Assembly (NCBI GenBank): GCA_007120055.1
Contig: SKOL01000158.1
Coordinates: 1-17,749, forward strand
DNA: 17,749 nucleotides
Direction of reading: 5' to 3'
Source of the DNA: Anaerobacillus sp.
Lineage (GTDB): Bacteria; Bacillota; Bacilli; Bacillales_H; Anaerobacillaceae
Part shown: positions 1 to 8,889 of the stretch, one piece after another
Numbering within the stretch: position 1 is the stretch's first letter
Layout: every line of letters begins with the position of its first letter
Notes under the pieces: generated by a model
Databases searched by the model: none
Told to the model about the DNA's origin: nothing
The model's input: the letters and a program-made list of their open reading frames with translations, nothing else
Translations under genes and position numbers: made by a program

Positions 1-917
1 TCCATGTTCAAGGTTGCTCCAAACGGCAAACTGAAGCTGTATAGACTTTTGTTTAACCCGAGTCGTTGTGCTGCATCCATCGTTATTGGTAAAGTACCAG
101 CACTACTTTGTGTGACAAATGCAGTTAACATTGGTGTGCGAGCTGCTTTAAAAAATTGGACGGGTGACACTCCCGTGAACTTCATAAATACAATGTAAAG
201 GGCGAGCTGAACGAGTAGGGCAATATAAAGGACGGCAACCACTTCCCCTAGCGAGATCAACGTATTAAGCCCTTGTTTTGCTACCGTTGTTGCAATAATG
301 GCGAAAATGCCGATCGGTACATATTGCAAAATGACGTGCATAATTCGAAACGCTGCCTCATTAAGTCCTTCAACAGCTTTGTAAATAATTTCTCCTGATT
401 CTTTGTATGCATCTGAAGATCTCAAAGAAGAGATCGCGAGTCCGAACACAAGGGCAGTGAAAATGATGCCAAGAAGATTCAGTTCACTAAAGGCCGTGAC
501 AATATTCCGAGGAATGATATTTAATAGAACACTAACAATCCCTGGGTGTTCAGGTGATTGATAGGCTTCGTCCACCTTTAGTGTCATCCCGCTTCCTGGA
601 GAAAACATGCTGGCAACCGTAAGTCCAACAATAATCGCTACCGCTGAAGTACCAACATAATAGAAGAAAACTTTGCTTCCCATTCTACCAATGTTTTTAA
701 TACTTGTTTGGTTAACCCCGACAATAAGAGTAAAGACAATAAGTGGTAGGATTAGGAACATTAATAGACGTAACAAGAGATCCCCAAATGGTTGTAGGAT
801 TGGTACAGCACTTTCACCAAAAACCAATCCGACAATAATACCAAGAATAAGTGCAATTGTAATTTTTAAAACGAGGGATGCCTCCCAATACTTTTTCCAA
901 ATCGATTTCATCTGCAT
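1..917 (-). CDS. Dicarboxylate/glutamate:cation symporter (DAACS family), C-terminus cut by window edge
   Basis: Integral membrane secondary transporter that probably imports dicarboxylates or acidic amino acids with Na+ or H+. The 305 complete codons give a protein with many hydrophobic segments. Family marks are the serine-rich re-entrant loop SSAGTLP at about residues 271-277 and LPFGATLNM at about 297-305, where the window ends; the usual continuation would be DG. Roughly the last quarter of the typical ~420-residue protein is missing. The ribosome binding site GGAGG (922-926 on the minus strand) lies 4 nt before the ATG at 917 and 10 nt before an in-frame ATG at 911, so either could be the true start. 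It is divergent from the tct operon. Exact substrate (glutamate, aspartate, C4-dicarboxylate) cannot be told from the sequence. Family assignment is confident. Confidence 0.9.
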   Translation of the reverse strand, partial: MQMKSIWKKYWEASLVLKITIALILGIIVGLVFGESAVPILQPFGDLLLRLLMFLILPLIVFTLIVGVNQTSIKNIGRMGSKVFFYYVGTSAVAIIVGLTVASMFSPGSGMTLKVDEAYQSPEHPGIVSVLLNIIPRNIVTAFSELNLLGIIFTALVFGLAISSLRSSDAYKESGEIIYKAVEGLNEAAFRIMHVILQYVPIGIFAIIATTVAKQGLNTLISLGEVVAVLYIALLVQLALYIVFMKFTGVSPVQFFKAARTPMLTAFVTQSSAGTLPITMDAAQRLGLNKSLYSFSLPFGATLNM

Positions 918-1107
918 AAAACCTCCAATCGTATGATGTGAGTTATCGTTATAGACAAGTTTAAACTAGCCGGTAGTAGATTAAATAAAAGGGTATCGCA
1001 ATCCGTTTTAGACAACGATTACTGAGATTAACGTTAATAATAAAGTAAGGAAGTAGTTAATGGAATTAGGAATAATCATCGATTGCTTTCATCTACGAAC
1101 GCGCTAA

Positions 1108-1126
1108 ATTGATATATCTTATCAAT
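1108..1126. repeat. Inverted repeat ATTGATA-N5-TATCAAT, possible operator
   Basis: Perfect 7-bp arms (1108-1114 and 1120-1126) around a 5-bp spacer. It lies just downstream of the predicted start point of the minus-strand symporter promoter, a common place for a repressor site. It could also form a weak RNA hairpin in the leader. A second perfect palindrome, ATTAACGTTAAT, lies in the same leader at 1027-1038. No regulator can be named. The remainder of the gap 918-1397 holds a REP-like repeat and the leader of tctC. Confidence 0.4.
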
Positions 1127-1151
1127 AAACTCGGGATTAATTGTTATCTAT

Positions 1152-1178
1152 ATTATAAGAGTAGGGTATGGTTGTCAA
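1152..1178 (-). promoter_or_regulatory. Probable promoter of the symporter gene
   Basis: On the minus strand, TTGACA (1173-1178) is followed by TATAAT (1152-1157) with a 15-bp spacer. The same -35 also fits TAATAT with 17 bp. Transcription would start near 1145, giving an untranslated leader of about 225 nt before the ATG at 917. The hexamers are excellent but the spacing of the perfect pair is short. Confidence 0.5.
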
Positions 1179-1200
1179 TAGGAAAGTAGTGCCTTATGAG

Positions 1201-1273
1201 GGTGCCTGACCCCCGGTGCGTTAAAGTGCGAAAGTCTTGGTTATTCGACAAAACTCGGGAGGTGACAGGCACC
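1201..1273. repeat. REP-like palindromic repeat, copy 1
   Basis: The ends GGTGCCTG (1201-1208) and CAGGCACC (1266-1273) are perfect inverted repeats, and the inner parts ACCCCCGG and CGGGAGGTG extend the pairing. Bases 1239-1274 are identical over 36 bp to bases 10549-10584 near the lacI-type gene. The left arm and loop differ in sequence and length between the copies. This is the pattern of dispersed REP/MITE-like hairpins seen in Bacillaceae intergenic regions. No associated transposase gene (RAYT type) is in the window. Confidence 0.75.
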
Positions 1274-1397
1274 ACCCCCAAAAGTCCAATTTTTGCAGTA
1301 GGGCTTCCTTTTTTATTTACGCTTGAGATATAAACAGAATTTTTCTAAAATTAGCACAAGTAATAAACTATTAAAACTTAAAAAAAGGGGTGTTTGT

Positions 1398-2417
1398 ATG
1401 AAGCGTCAAAATCTATTATTTTTCGCAATGTTGTTAGCGTTTTCATTCTTGGTTGCATGTGGAGGTACAGAGGAAGGTCCTACTTCACAGGTTTCTTCTG
1501 AAACAGATGCAACACAAGAAAGTGGGATGGCGGATAATTATCCGGAAAGACCAATTGATGTCGTGGTTGCTTATGCAGCAGGTGGTGGTACGGATGTAGG
1601 GGCAAGAATTCTTACTTCAGCTGCAGAGAATGTAAGCGGACATTCGTTCGTTGTTCAAAACCGTGAAGGTGCTGGTGGCGAAATGGGCTTCAATTACTTA
1701 GCTAAATCAAATCCAGACGGTTATACGATCGGGTTTATCAACTTACCAACCTTTGTTTCATTACCAGAAGAAAGACCAACCGAATACAAAATTGGTGATG
1801 TAGAACCGATTATGCTTCATGTTTATGATCCAGCTGTATTAGTAGTAAAACCAGGTAGCGGATTAGATACTCTGGATGAATTTTTAGACTTCGCGAATGA
1901 AAATCCTGGTAAAATAACGGTTTCTAATAATGGTACTGGAGCATCAAACCATATTATTGCTGCCCATTTTGAATCCGTTGCAGATATTGACCTAAATCAT
2001 GTTCCTTTTAATGGGACGAATGAATTAATCACGGCTTTACGTGGTGGCCACGTGATGGCCGCTGTGGCAAAAATTAGTGAAGTTTCACAACACTTAAACA
2101 GTGGAGAAATTATTGCGGTTGCTTCAATGACAGATGAGAGACTTCCAGAGCTTACTGACGTACCTACCTTAATGGAAAACGGTATTGATGTTATCGGTGC
2201 ATCTGGACGTGGAGTAGTGGCACCAAAAGGAACACCTCAAGAAGTTATTGACTATATTCACGACATTCTAAAAGAAGCAATGGAAACAGAAGAGCATATT
2301 AATCAAGCGGAAAACATTAATTTGCCATTAAGGTATATGGGGCAAGAGGACTTCAGTAACTTTATTTTGCAACAATATGAAGATAACAAAGAATTACGTG
2401 AAATTTTAGATTTATAA
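1398..2417 (+). CDS. tctC: Tripartite tricarboxylate transporter substrate-binding lipoprotein (TctC family)
   Basis: Extracytoplasmic solute receptor of a TTT-family transporter; it captures a carboxylate and delivers it to the TctA/TctB membrane unit. The 339-residue protein starts with a lipoprotein signal whose lipobox LVAC places the lipidated cysteine at residue 21. A Ser/Thr/Glu-rich linker follows, then the family landmarks YPERPID, GGGTD, NREGAGGEMG and PDGYT. The ATG at 1398 is chosen because AAAAAAGGGG lies just upstream and the signal peptide begins there; an upstream in-frame ATG at 1323 would add an implausible lysine-rich extension. It leads the tctCBA operon. The ligand (citrate, another tricarboxylate, or an unrelated acid) is not predictable, since TctC homologues are very diverse. 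Confidence 0.92.
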   Translation: MKRQNLLFFAMLLAFSFLVACGGTEEGPTSQVSSETDATQESGMADNYPERPIDVVVAYAAGGGTDVGARILTSAAENVSGHSFVVQNREGAGGEMGFNYLAKSNPDGYTIGFINLPTFVSLPEERPTEYKIGDVEPIMLHVYDPAVLVVKPGSGLDTLDEFLDFANENPGKITVSNNGTGASNHIIAAHFESVADIDLNHVPFNGTNELITALRGGHVMAAVAKISEVSQHLNSGEIIAVASMTDERLPELTDVPTLMENGIDVIGASGRGVVAPKGTPQEVIDYIHDILKEAMETEEHINQAENINLPLRYMGQEDFSNFILQQYEDNKELREILDL

Positions 2418-2460
2418 AAAGTGTTATTTGGGAGGGGGGATAACCCTCTCCTAGTTTAAT

Positions 2461-2466
2461 AGGGGG
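2461..2466 (+). promoter_or_regulatory. Ribosome binding site that fixes the TTG start of tctB
   Basis: AGGGGG lies 8 nt upstream of the TTG at 2475. The alternative in-frame GTG at 2466 overlaps this site and has no Shine-Dalgarno sequence of its own. Confidence 0.65.
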
Positions 2467-2474
2467 TGAATGAA

Positions 2475-2906
2475 TTGAAACATAGTGATCGTGTAGTAAG
2501 TATTGCGTTTATGGTAATTGCTTTGATCTTTTTTTTGAATACGATGAAACTACCTGAGAATTCACAAATGTACCCGCGTTTTATGATTGGAATTATGACT
2601 TTTCTTGCTATTTTAATATTTATTAAGAGCTTTTTTAAAGCTCCAGAAAAAGAGTGGAAAGAGTTGTTTGGACACATACAATGGAAACGATTTTTGTTTG
2701 TGTTTGTTATTAGTTTTGTTTATATTGCCTTAATTAATACACTAGGATTCTTTACTACAACTCTACTATATCTCATTATTTCAATGGTTTTCTTAAAGGC
2801 AACGGTAAAAACATTTATCATAAGTATTCCGTCCTTTATGTTAGTTTTATACTTAGTTTTCAGGATATTCTTAAAAGTTCCGTTACCGACTGGAATTTTA
2901 ATTTAA
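2475..2906 (+). CDS. tctB: Tripartite tricarboxylate transporter small membrane subunit (TctB family)
   Basis: Small membrane subunit of the TTT transporter, working with the large subunit TctA in the cytoplasmic membrane. The 143-residue product has four hydrophobic segments (about residues 8-25, 35-52, 72-92 and 97-135, the last probably two close spans), matching the usual size and topology of TctB proteins, which are poorly conserved in sequence. The TTG start at 2475 is preferred over a GTG at 2466. The assignment rests strongly on its position between tctC and tctA, with 14 bp to the latter. Confidence 0.85.
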   Translation: MKHSDRVVSIAFMVIALIFFLNTMKLPENSQMYPRFMIGIMTFLAILIFIKSFFKAPEKEWKELFGHIQWKRFLFVFVISFVYIALINTLGFFTTTLLYLIISMVFLKATVKTFIISIPSFMLVLYLVFRIFLKVPLPTGILI

Positions 2907-2920
2907 AGGGGGGATCATAG

Positions 2921-4402
2921 ATGGAAGAAATTCTTAATGGTTTTATGAATGCTTTACATTGGCAAAATTTAATTGTCATCGTTTTAGCAACAACCCTTGG
3001 TGTTGTCATTGGATCAATGCCAGGTTTATCAGCGGCAATGGGGGTTGCACTGCTTATTCCATTAACATTTACGATGGACCCTGCCACTGGAATGATTATG
3101 TTAATCGGTGTTTACTGCGGGGCCATATTTGGTGGATCGATTGCAGCGATTTTAATTAGTACCCCGGGGACCCCGGCGGCCTCGGCCACCTTAATAGAAG
3201 GGTATGAAATGACCAAAAGAGGAAAAGGGGGAAAAGCATTAAAGACAGCTGCGGTAGCATCATTTACAGGAGCTATGGTCAGTGCTATTGCTTTATATGG
3301 CTTTGCGCCACTCCTTGCTCAGTTGTCTCTAAGATTTGGACCTGCAGAATACTTTTGGTTGGCCATATTTGGTTTAACCATTATCGCCGGTGTAAGCAGC
3401 GGTTCGATGTTAAAAGGACTCCTTGCAGGAGCTTTTGGCTTAGTTATTGCAACAATCGGGCTTGACCCGATCACTGGAGTACCACGATTTACGTTTGGTT
3501 ATAATCAATTAACATCTGGTATTCCTTTTACTCCTGCGTTAATAGGATTGTTCGCCATGTCGCAAGTATTGATTATGGCTGAAAAGAAGTTAAAGGTAAA
3601 TAACACCATTCAACAAGTGAAAGATCATTCAAAGATCACCTGGTCTGAAATTAAGAAAATAAAGACAACACTTATGCGTTCTTCGTTAATTGGAACTGTC
3701 ATTGGATTGTTACCGGGTGCAGGTGCTACGATTGCTGCCTTTGTTGGTTACAACGAGGCGAAACGTTTCTCGAAAAACAAAGAAGAGTATGGAAAAGGAT
3801 CACAAGAAGGGGTGGCAGGCTGTGAAGCTGCTAATAACGGGGTTACTGGGTCCTCGCTAATTCCAACCCTTACTTTAGGAATTCCAGGAGAGAGTGTAAC
3901 CGCCGTTTTACTAGGTGGACTCATTATCCATGGATTACAACCAGGCCCTGATCTATTTACGACGCATGCGACGACAACGTATACATTTTTTGCAGGATTT
4001 ATTTTTGTTAACATTGTTATGCTAATCATCGGCCTATATGGCGCCCGCTATTTTGTCGGTGTAACTCGTATTCCAGACACGGCGTTAATACCGATCATCT
4101 TTACTTTAAGTGTGGTTGGGTCATACGCAATTCACAATAACTACTTTGATGTGATTTTAATGTTTATTTTCGGTATTATTGGCTATTTCTTTAGGAAACT
4201 GAATTTGAACCCAGCTTCGATTGTATTAGCGCTAATCTTAGGGGTATTAGCGGAAGCAGGATTTAGAAGAACATTGGTTATCTCGCAAGGGGATCCAATG
4301 GCATTAATTTCAGGACCAATTAGTATTACTCTCATTACAATTACCGTTTTATCCTTATTCTCACCACTTATTATGGCTAAAGTAAAAAAAAGAACTGCTT
4401 AA
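2921..4402 (+). CDS. tctA: Tripartite tricarboxylate transporter large membrane subunit (TctA family)
   Basis: Large permease subunit of the TTT transporter, which probably moves its carboxylate in with a cation. At 493 residues it has the normal family length, with about 11-12 membrane segments. Glycine/proline-rich family signatures are clear: GGSIAAILISTPGTPAAS near residues 67-85, followed by the EGYEMTKRGKGGKAL cytoplasmic loop; GLLPGAGATIAAFVGYNEAKR near 265-285; and TLGIPGESVTAVLLGG near 320-335. The start has a strong AAGGGGGG site 8-9 nt upstream. It is the last gene of tctCBA; a hairpin follows 4 bp after the stop. No two-component regulator of the TctDE type is nearby. Confidence 0.95.
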   Translation: MEEILNGFMNALHWQNLIVIVLATTLGVVIGSMPGLSAAMGVALLIPLTFTMDPATGMIMLIGVYCGAIFGGSIAAILISTPGTPAASATLIEGYEMTKRGKGGKALKTAAVASFTGAMVSAIALYGFAPLLAQLSLRFGPAEYFWLAIFGLTIIAGVSSGSMLKGLLAGAFGLVIATIGLDPITGVPRFTFGYNQLTSGIPFTPALIGLFAMSQVLIMAEKKLKVNNTIQQVKDHSKITWSEIKKIKTTLMRSSLIGTVIGLLPGAGATIAAFVGYNEAKRFSKNKEEYGKGSQEGVAGCEAANNGVTGSSLIPTLTLGIPGESVTAVLLGGLIIHGLQPGPDLFTTHATTTYTFFAGFIFVNIVMLIIGLYGARYFVGVTRIPDTALIPIIFTLSVVGSYAIHNNYFDVILMFIFGIIGYFFRKLNLNPASIVLALILGVLAEAGFRRTLVISQGDPMALISGPISITLITITVLSLFSPLIMAKVKKRTA

Positions 4403-4406
4403 GTTA

Positions 4407-4457
4407 AAAGTCTCGGCAGAACGTTTGCTATTTTCAGAAACGTAAAGCTGGGACTTT
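4407..4457 (+). terminator. Long hairpin after tctA, possible terminator or attenuator
   Basis: AAAGTCTCGGC (4407-4417) pairs with GCTGGGACTTT (4447-4457) over 11 bp including two G-U pairs. Inside, ACGTTT (4421-4426) pairs with AAACGT (4438-4443). The following bases ATTATAAAA give only a poor U tract, so termination may be partial and the phoU-like gene could be reached by readthrough. No clear promoter is visible between the hairpin and the phoU-like gene. Confidence 0.5.
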
Positions 4458-4477
4458 ATTATAAAAGGAGGGGTTTT

Positions 4478-5116
4478 ATGGTTCCAATAATGAAAACTTT
4501 TTCTTATGAAATGGAGAGAATTTACGATCAAATCCATGAGATGGGAAAGTTAACACTTCAACAGATGAATTTAATTCAAGAGAACTTTGAGATGATTACC
4601 TCAAAAAAATCACAAGAAATCTTCTTAATGGATCAAGTAGTTGATAAAAAAGATGAAGAAATTCAAAGGGAGATCTTGAACTTAATGGTTGTTCAAACTC
4701 CACTTCCTAAGGAGTTAGAATCGTTAACAGTGATGCTTAGAATGTCGCGGGAGTTTGAAAGAATAGGAGATCAAATGGTGAATATTGCAGAGTCATTCCA
4801 GCATATTCATTTTGATGCCCCACATTCAACGATCGCTAATGTTTTTGAAATGTTGAACCATACAATTTTTATGCATCAGGAAACATTGAAACTGTTAGGT
4901 GAATATGAAAAGAGTCGAGCTGAAAATATTCGTATTTCAGATGAAAAAGTAGATAGTTTGTTTCATGAATTTCGTGAAGAACTTCCTTCTCTTGTACGTA
5001 AATACGACACTAATATTGATTCGTTAATACAATTTTTTCTTATTAGTCGATATTTGGAGCGGAGTGCTGATCACCTTGTTAATATTTCAAAACGTATCAC
5101 ATTAATAAAAGAATAG
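4478..5116 (+). CDS. PhoU-family protein
   Basis: Cytoplasmic helical-bundle protein of the PhoU family. Family members act in phosphate signalling or regulate phosphate transporters, and bind metals through repeated E/DxxxD motifs. The 212 residues contain the expected two repeats: REFERIGDQMVNIAES (about 91-106) and RYLERSADHLVNISKRI (about 191-207). The start has AAAGGAGGGG upstream; an internal ATG at 4490 is less well placed. The next gene, a Na/Pi cotransporter with its own PhoU-like tail, begins 12 bp after the stop, so this protein probably regulates that transporter rather than a Pst ABC system, which is absent from the window. Confidence 0.88.
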   Translation: MVPIMKTFSYEMERIYDQIHEMGKLTLQQMNLIQENFEMITSKKSQEIFLMDQVVDKKDEEIQREILNLMVVQTPLPKELESLTVMLRMSREFERIGDQMVNIAESFQHIHFDAPHSTIANVFEMLNHTIFMHQETLKLLGEYEKSRAENIRISDEKVDSLFHEFREELPSLVRKYDTNIDSLIQFFLISRYLERSADHLVNISKRITLIKE

Positions 5117-5128
5117 GAGTCTTGTTTT

Positions 5129-6727
5129 ATGGACTGGATACAAATTGTTATTGGTATTTTTGGGGGGCTGGGGATTTTTTTATATGGAATGTATCTAGCC
5201 AGTGAAGGGTTAAAGCGCTCGGCTTCTCAACATTTGAAAGAGTTTCTCAAAAAGGTCACCAAAAACCAAGTGTATGGTTCGGGAGCGGGAGTTGTTCTTG
5301 CTGCTGGGTTGCAATCTTCTAGTGCAGCAACGGTGATGGTCGTTGGCTTTGTCAATTCAGGCTTGATGACGTTAAGACAGTCAATGGGAGTTGTCCTTGG
5401 TTCGGCGATAGGTACTACTTTAACCGTACAACTTATCGCCTTTAAAATTACAGATTATGCCCTTGTGTTTGTTGGGCTAGGTGTTTTATTATTTTTAGTT
5501 TCTTCTAATCAAAAATTCCGCTATGTAGGCAGCATCTTACTTGGATTTGGATTTGTGTTTTTCGGAATGGGTATGATGACAGAGACGATGGGTCCCGTTC
5601 AAGAAAGCCCGCAATTTCTGGAATGGTTTCTTGCTGCCACAGATCAACCTATTTTTACAGTTCTTATCGCTACCCTCTTTACTGCAATCATTCAAAACAG
5701 TGCAGCAACCATCGCCATTGCAATGACTTTAGCAGTTGGCGGAACCTTGACTTTAGAAAGTTCGCTTGCTATAGTTTATGGTGCGAATATTGGGACAGTT
5801 GTGACTGCTTTGATCTCCAGCTTAAATGCTTCAAGAGATTCACAGCGTACGGCAGTTGCCCATGCTTTATTTAAAATTATAGGAGTGCTCTTTTTCCTTC
5901 CTTTTACTATATTATTTGTTCAAGTATTACAAAGCTTAGGAGGAACGGTCGAAAGGCAGATTGCCAATGCACACACCATCTTTAACATTGTCAATCTATT
6001 AATCTTATTGCCATTTTGTAACCTTTTTGCTGATTGGATGACAAAGTTACTTAAAGATAAACCTGAAATGAGTTATACTAAGTATCTAGATAAAAATAGT
6101 TTGGATTTCCCTACCGTCGCAATTCTGAATGTTCAGAAAGAATTACAGCGGATGTCAGCTAAAATAAAACAAGGAATGTTTGATCCTTTGCTTGAAACAT
6201 TAAATCATGATGGTGCGAAAGTAAGGCTATCGATTGTAGAAGAAGAGAAGAAGATTGATCGCCTTTATCGAGGAATATACCATTATTTAAAAAACATTGC
6301 AGAAAAAGATTTGACTGATCAAGAGTCAAGAGATAGTGTACAAATGCTTTATGTAAATAATGAATTAGAAGGGGTTTCTGATTCATTAGAGCAACTCGGC
6401 AATCTTACGATAAAATTTGAAAATGGTGAGTCGGACTTAAGCGAAACGGAAAAGAAAGCCATTGAAGGTTTATATGAAGAAGTATATTTGAGTTTCTGTG
6501 ATTCCGTGGTCGCCTTTGAAAGTCGTGACAAAGATAAAGCGATGGAAGTCATTCATCGTAATCCGAAAATTGTAAGGTTAGAAAAGGAGTTACGTTATCA
6601 ACATTTTTGTTTTGATGGTGTAGAGAGTAGTCGACGAAGTGCGGTCTATACGGATGTGATGAATGGATTATTAAAAATTAATTATCACTGTGTCAATATA
6701 TCACAAACGATGTTAGGAAGGATGTAG
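5129..6727 (+). CDS. Na+/phosphate cotransporter family protein with C-terminal PhoU-like domain
   Basis: Membrane protein of the NptA/YjbB-type Na/Pi cotransporter family, which moves phosphate with sodium; direction and physiological role vary between members. In 532 residues it shows two inverted membrane repeats with the paired family motifs QSSSAATVM (62-70) with GSAIGTT (91-97), and QNSAATIAI (189-197) with GANIGTVVTAL (218-228). A soluble, charged, helical PhoU-like domain occupies about residues 335-532. This is the usual fusion architecture. It is flanked by a separate PhoU-family gene and by a PTS regulator whose start is only 2 bp after the stop, implying translational coupling. 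Confidence 0.92.
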   Translation: MDWIQIVIGIFGGLGIFLYGMYLASEGLKRSASQHLKEFLKKVTKNQVYGSGAGVVLAAGLQSSSAATVMVVGFVNSGLMTLRQSMGVVLGSAIGTTLTVQLIAFKITDYALVFVGLGVLLFLVSSNQKFRYVGSILLGFGFVFFGMGMMTETMGPVQESPQFLEWFLAATDQPIFTVLIATLFTAIIQNSAATIAIAMTLAVGGTLTLESSLAIVYGANIGTVVTALISSLNASRDSQRTAVAHALFKIIGVLFFLPFTILFVQVLQSLGGTVERQIANAHTIFNIVNLLILLPFCNLFADWMTKLLKDKPEMSYTKYLDKNSLDFPTVAILNVQKELQRMSAKIKQGMFDPLLETLNHDGAKVRLSIVEEEKKIDRLYRGIYHYLKNIAEKDLTDQESRDSVQMLYVNNELEGVSDSLEQLGNLTIKFENGESDLSETEKKAIEGLYEEVYLSFCDSVVAFESRDKDKAMEVIHRNPKIVRLEKELRYQHFCFDGVESSRRSAVYTDVMNGLLKINYHCVNISQTMLGRM

Positions 6728-6729
6728 GT

Positions 6730-8889
6730 ATGAAGCAATTTAATTATAGAAGATTATCCATCTTGCAAGATCTTCTAAAACAAAATTTACCTACAACCGT
6801 AGATTTGCTGGCAAAAGAACTAGATTGTTCAGTACGAACGTTAAGGGAAGATATAAAAGCCGTGGATGACTGGCTGAGGGAAAATAAATTCCCATCGCTT
6901 CAGAGAAAAGCGGGGATGGGGATATTGCTTGTAGCTGATGAAAATGTTCGCGCTGAAATTAATAAAGAAATCAGAAAGATTAATATTAGCTATTACGAAT
7001 TTAATAGAAGTGAACGGGTGACTTTTATTTTACTTCACTTGTTAACGAAACAAGGTCCACAGACGGTCAAAAAATTTAGTGATTTATTTTATGTAAGTCG
7101 CGGAACCATATTTGAAGATTTAAAACTCGTGGAAGATTATTTGAAAAACTATCAATTAGTCTTAATGAGGCAAAAAAAAGTCGGGTTATGGGTAGACGGA
7201 GATGAAATTCATTTCCGTCGCTCACTTACCACTTTATGTAAAGACTTAAATCCTGTTTTGATTCAGATGGTAGCAGAAGGACAGTCAGAAGGTCCTTTGT
7301 TTAATAGAAACATAGAATTTTCAAGCTCATTACAGCATGTTGTTGATGATTTACAAGTTAAAGATATTCAAGCCATTATTGATCCTATCTTACAGTTGTT
7401 AGATATTCCGTTGAGTGATGACGGACGAATGGCATTATACTTGCATATTGGGATGGTATTAAATAGACTTGAAACTAAAAATAGTATTGAGTTATTCGAA
7501 AAAGAGTTAGAACAAATATTTACCCAGCGTGAATATCAAATTGCTTTGCTTGTAACGAAGCAATTAGAAGAGCATTTTCATATTAACATTCCAGATCACG
7601 AGATTGCCTATATTACCCTTTATTTAATTGGAAATCAAAATGCACCAGTTCTGCCTGATCAACCATTTATGTTTGAAGATACAGAACTATATCAGCAAAT
7701 TTTAAAAATGACTTTAGTTATGGAGCGAGTACTTCATACGAAGTATAATAAAAAAGACCAATTAATCAAGGGGCTTCTTCTCCATATGAGACCTGCGATT
7801 TATCGGGCGCGTTACGGATTGCATGTCGAAAACCCTCTTGTACAGGAATTAAAACAACAGTTTAAAGAAGTCTACGAAGCTGTTCAAACAGCGGTCTCTA
7901 CGATAGAAGAGGCTTATAAAATTTCATTTTCTGAAGAAGAAATTGCTTATATTACCATGCATTATGGCAGCGCACTATCGAATAGTGAAATAAACGATCA
8001 GCAAAAATTAAAGATTTTAATTATTTGTAGTAGCGGAATTGGGACCGCAAATTTACTAAAGATGCAGATCAATAAGTTATTTTCTAATATCGAGATCGTA
8101 CAGACCATCTCTTATCAAATGTTTAATGAAAGGAATGACTGGGAAGCTAATTTAATTGTTAGTACAATCAAAGTTAAATCTGCTTCTATACCGGTTTTAA
8201 CTGTAAGTCCACTTCTTCCTAAAGAGGATATTAAAAAGTTATCCTTTTATGCGCAACCAAAAAAAGAACTGAACGTTACATCGGAACAAATTTATGAAGT
8301 CATTTGGCCGATTATTAATGAACATAGTGATGTTCGAGATCCTAAACAGCTAACAGATCAGTTGATTATACGGTTAAAAGAGGTATTTGAGGAAGAAAAA
8401 ACGTATTCGCCAGTATCCATGGGATCTCTTGATGACGTTTTAAATTTAAGCAACATTCAATTAAATGTAAAGGTAAAAGATTGGAAAGACGCGATTTGCG
8501 TAGGAACCAAACCTCTTGAAAAAGAAGGGAATGTTCCTCCTAGATATAAAGATGAAATCATCACGATCATTCAGGAACGGGGCCCGTATATGGCAGTTGC
8601 TCCTGGAATTATGTTAGCTCATGGATCTGCAAATGATGAGGTGAAAAAAGTGAGTCTTAGTTTTACTAGATTAAATCCGCCAATCAAATTTGGGCATGAA
8701 AGTAATGACCCCATTTCATTTCTGTTTGTATTTGCTTCTCCGAACCAAACTAGCCATGTACCTGCCTTACAACAATTACTTGAAAAATTATTAGATGATA
8801 AAAGTAGACAAGCATTGGAAGTAGCTAAAGAACCTTGGGATGTCATAAAAATTTTTATTAAGCAAGTGGAAGAGGAAGTTTATCTATGA
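6730..8889 (+). CDS. PRD-containing PTS transcriptional regulator with EIIB-like and EIIA domains (BglG/MtlR type)
   Basis: Large DNA-binding activator whose activity is expected to be set by PTS phosphorylation. Domains in its 719 residues: DeoR-like HTH (5-55; LAKELDCSVRTLREDI), a second HTH (95-150), PRD1 (195-305) with His239, PRD2 (320-420) with His352 and His411, an EIIB-like domain with Cys433 in IICSSGIGTANLL, and a C-terminal EIIA domain of the mannitol/ascorbate class with probable phosphoryl histidine His631 in APGIMLAHG. The position in PRD1 usually holding a second histidine seems to be Tyr298 (AYITLYL). It overlaps the EIIB gene by 4 bp, and no stand-alone EIIA gene is present, so its EIIA domain may also phosphorylate EIIB. 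Annotation as an antiterminator would be misleading: DNA-binding HTH domains are present and no RNA-binding CAT domain is seen. Confidence 0.9.
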   Translation: MKQFNYRRLSILQDLLKQNLPTTVDLLAKELDCSVRTLREDIKAVDDWLRENKFPSLQRKAGMGILLVADENVRAEINKEIRKINISYYEFNRSERVTFILLHLLTKQGPQTVKKFSDLFYVSRGTIFEDLKLVEDYLKNYQLVLMRQKKVGLWVDGDEIHFRRSLTTLCKDLNPVLIQMVAEGQSEGPLFNRNIEFSSSLQHVVDDLQVKDIQAIIDPILQLLDIPLSDDGRMALYLHIGMVLNRLETKNSIELFEKELEQIFTQREYQIALLVTKQLEEHFHINIPDHEIAYITLYLIGNQNAPVLPDQPFMFEDTELYQQILKMTLVMERVLHTKYNKKDQLIKGLLLHMRPAIYRARYGLHVENPLVQELKQQFKEVYEAVQTAVSTIEEAYKISFSEEEIAYITMHYGSALSNSEINDQQKLKILIICSSGIGTANLLKMQINKLFSNIEIVQTISYQMFNERNDWEANLIVSTIKVKSASIPVLTVSPLLPKEDIKKLSFYAQPKKELNVTSEQIYEVIWPIINEHSDVRDPKQLTDQLIIRLKEVFEEEKTYSPVSMGSLDDVLNLSNIQLNVKVKDWKDAICVGTKPLEKEGNVPPRYKDEIITIIQERGPYMAVAPGIMLAHGSANDEVKKVSLSFTRLNPPIKFGHESNDPISFLFVFASPNQTSHVPALQQLLEKLLDDKSRQALEVAKEPWDVIKIFIKQVEEEVYL

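Noticed and set aside
4..198. Plus-strand open frames inside the symporter region (also 673-936)
   Set aside because: They lie opposite a well-supported symporter coding sequence, have no ribosome binding sites and resemble no family.
1323..1397. Upstream ATG extending tctC by 25 residues
   Set aside because: It lacks a Shine-Dalgarno sequence and would place a lysine-rich stretch before an intact lipoprotein signal peptide; the ATG at 1398 has both signals.
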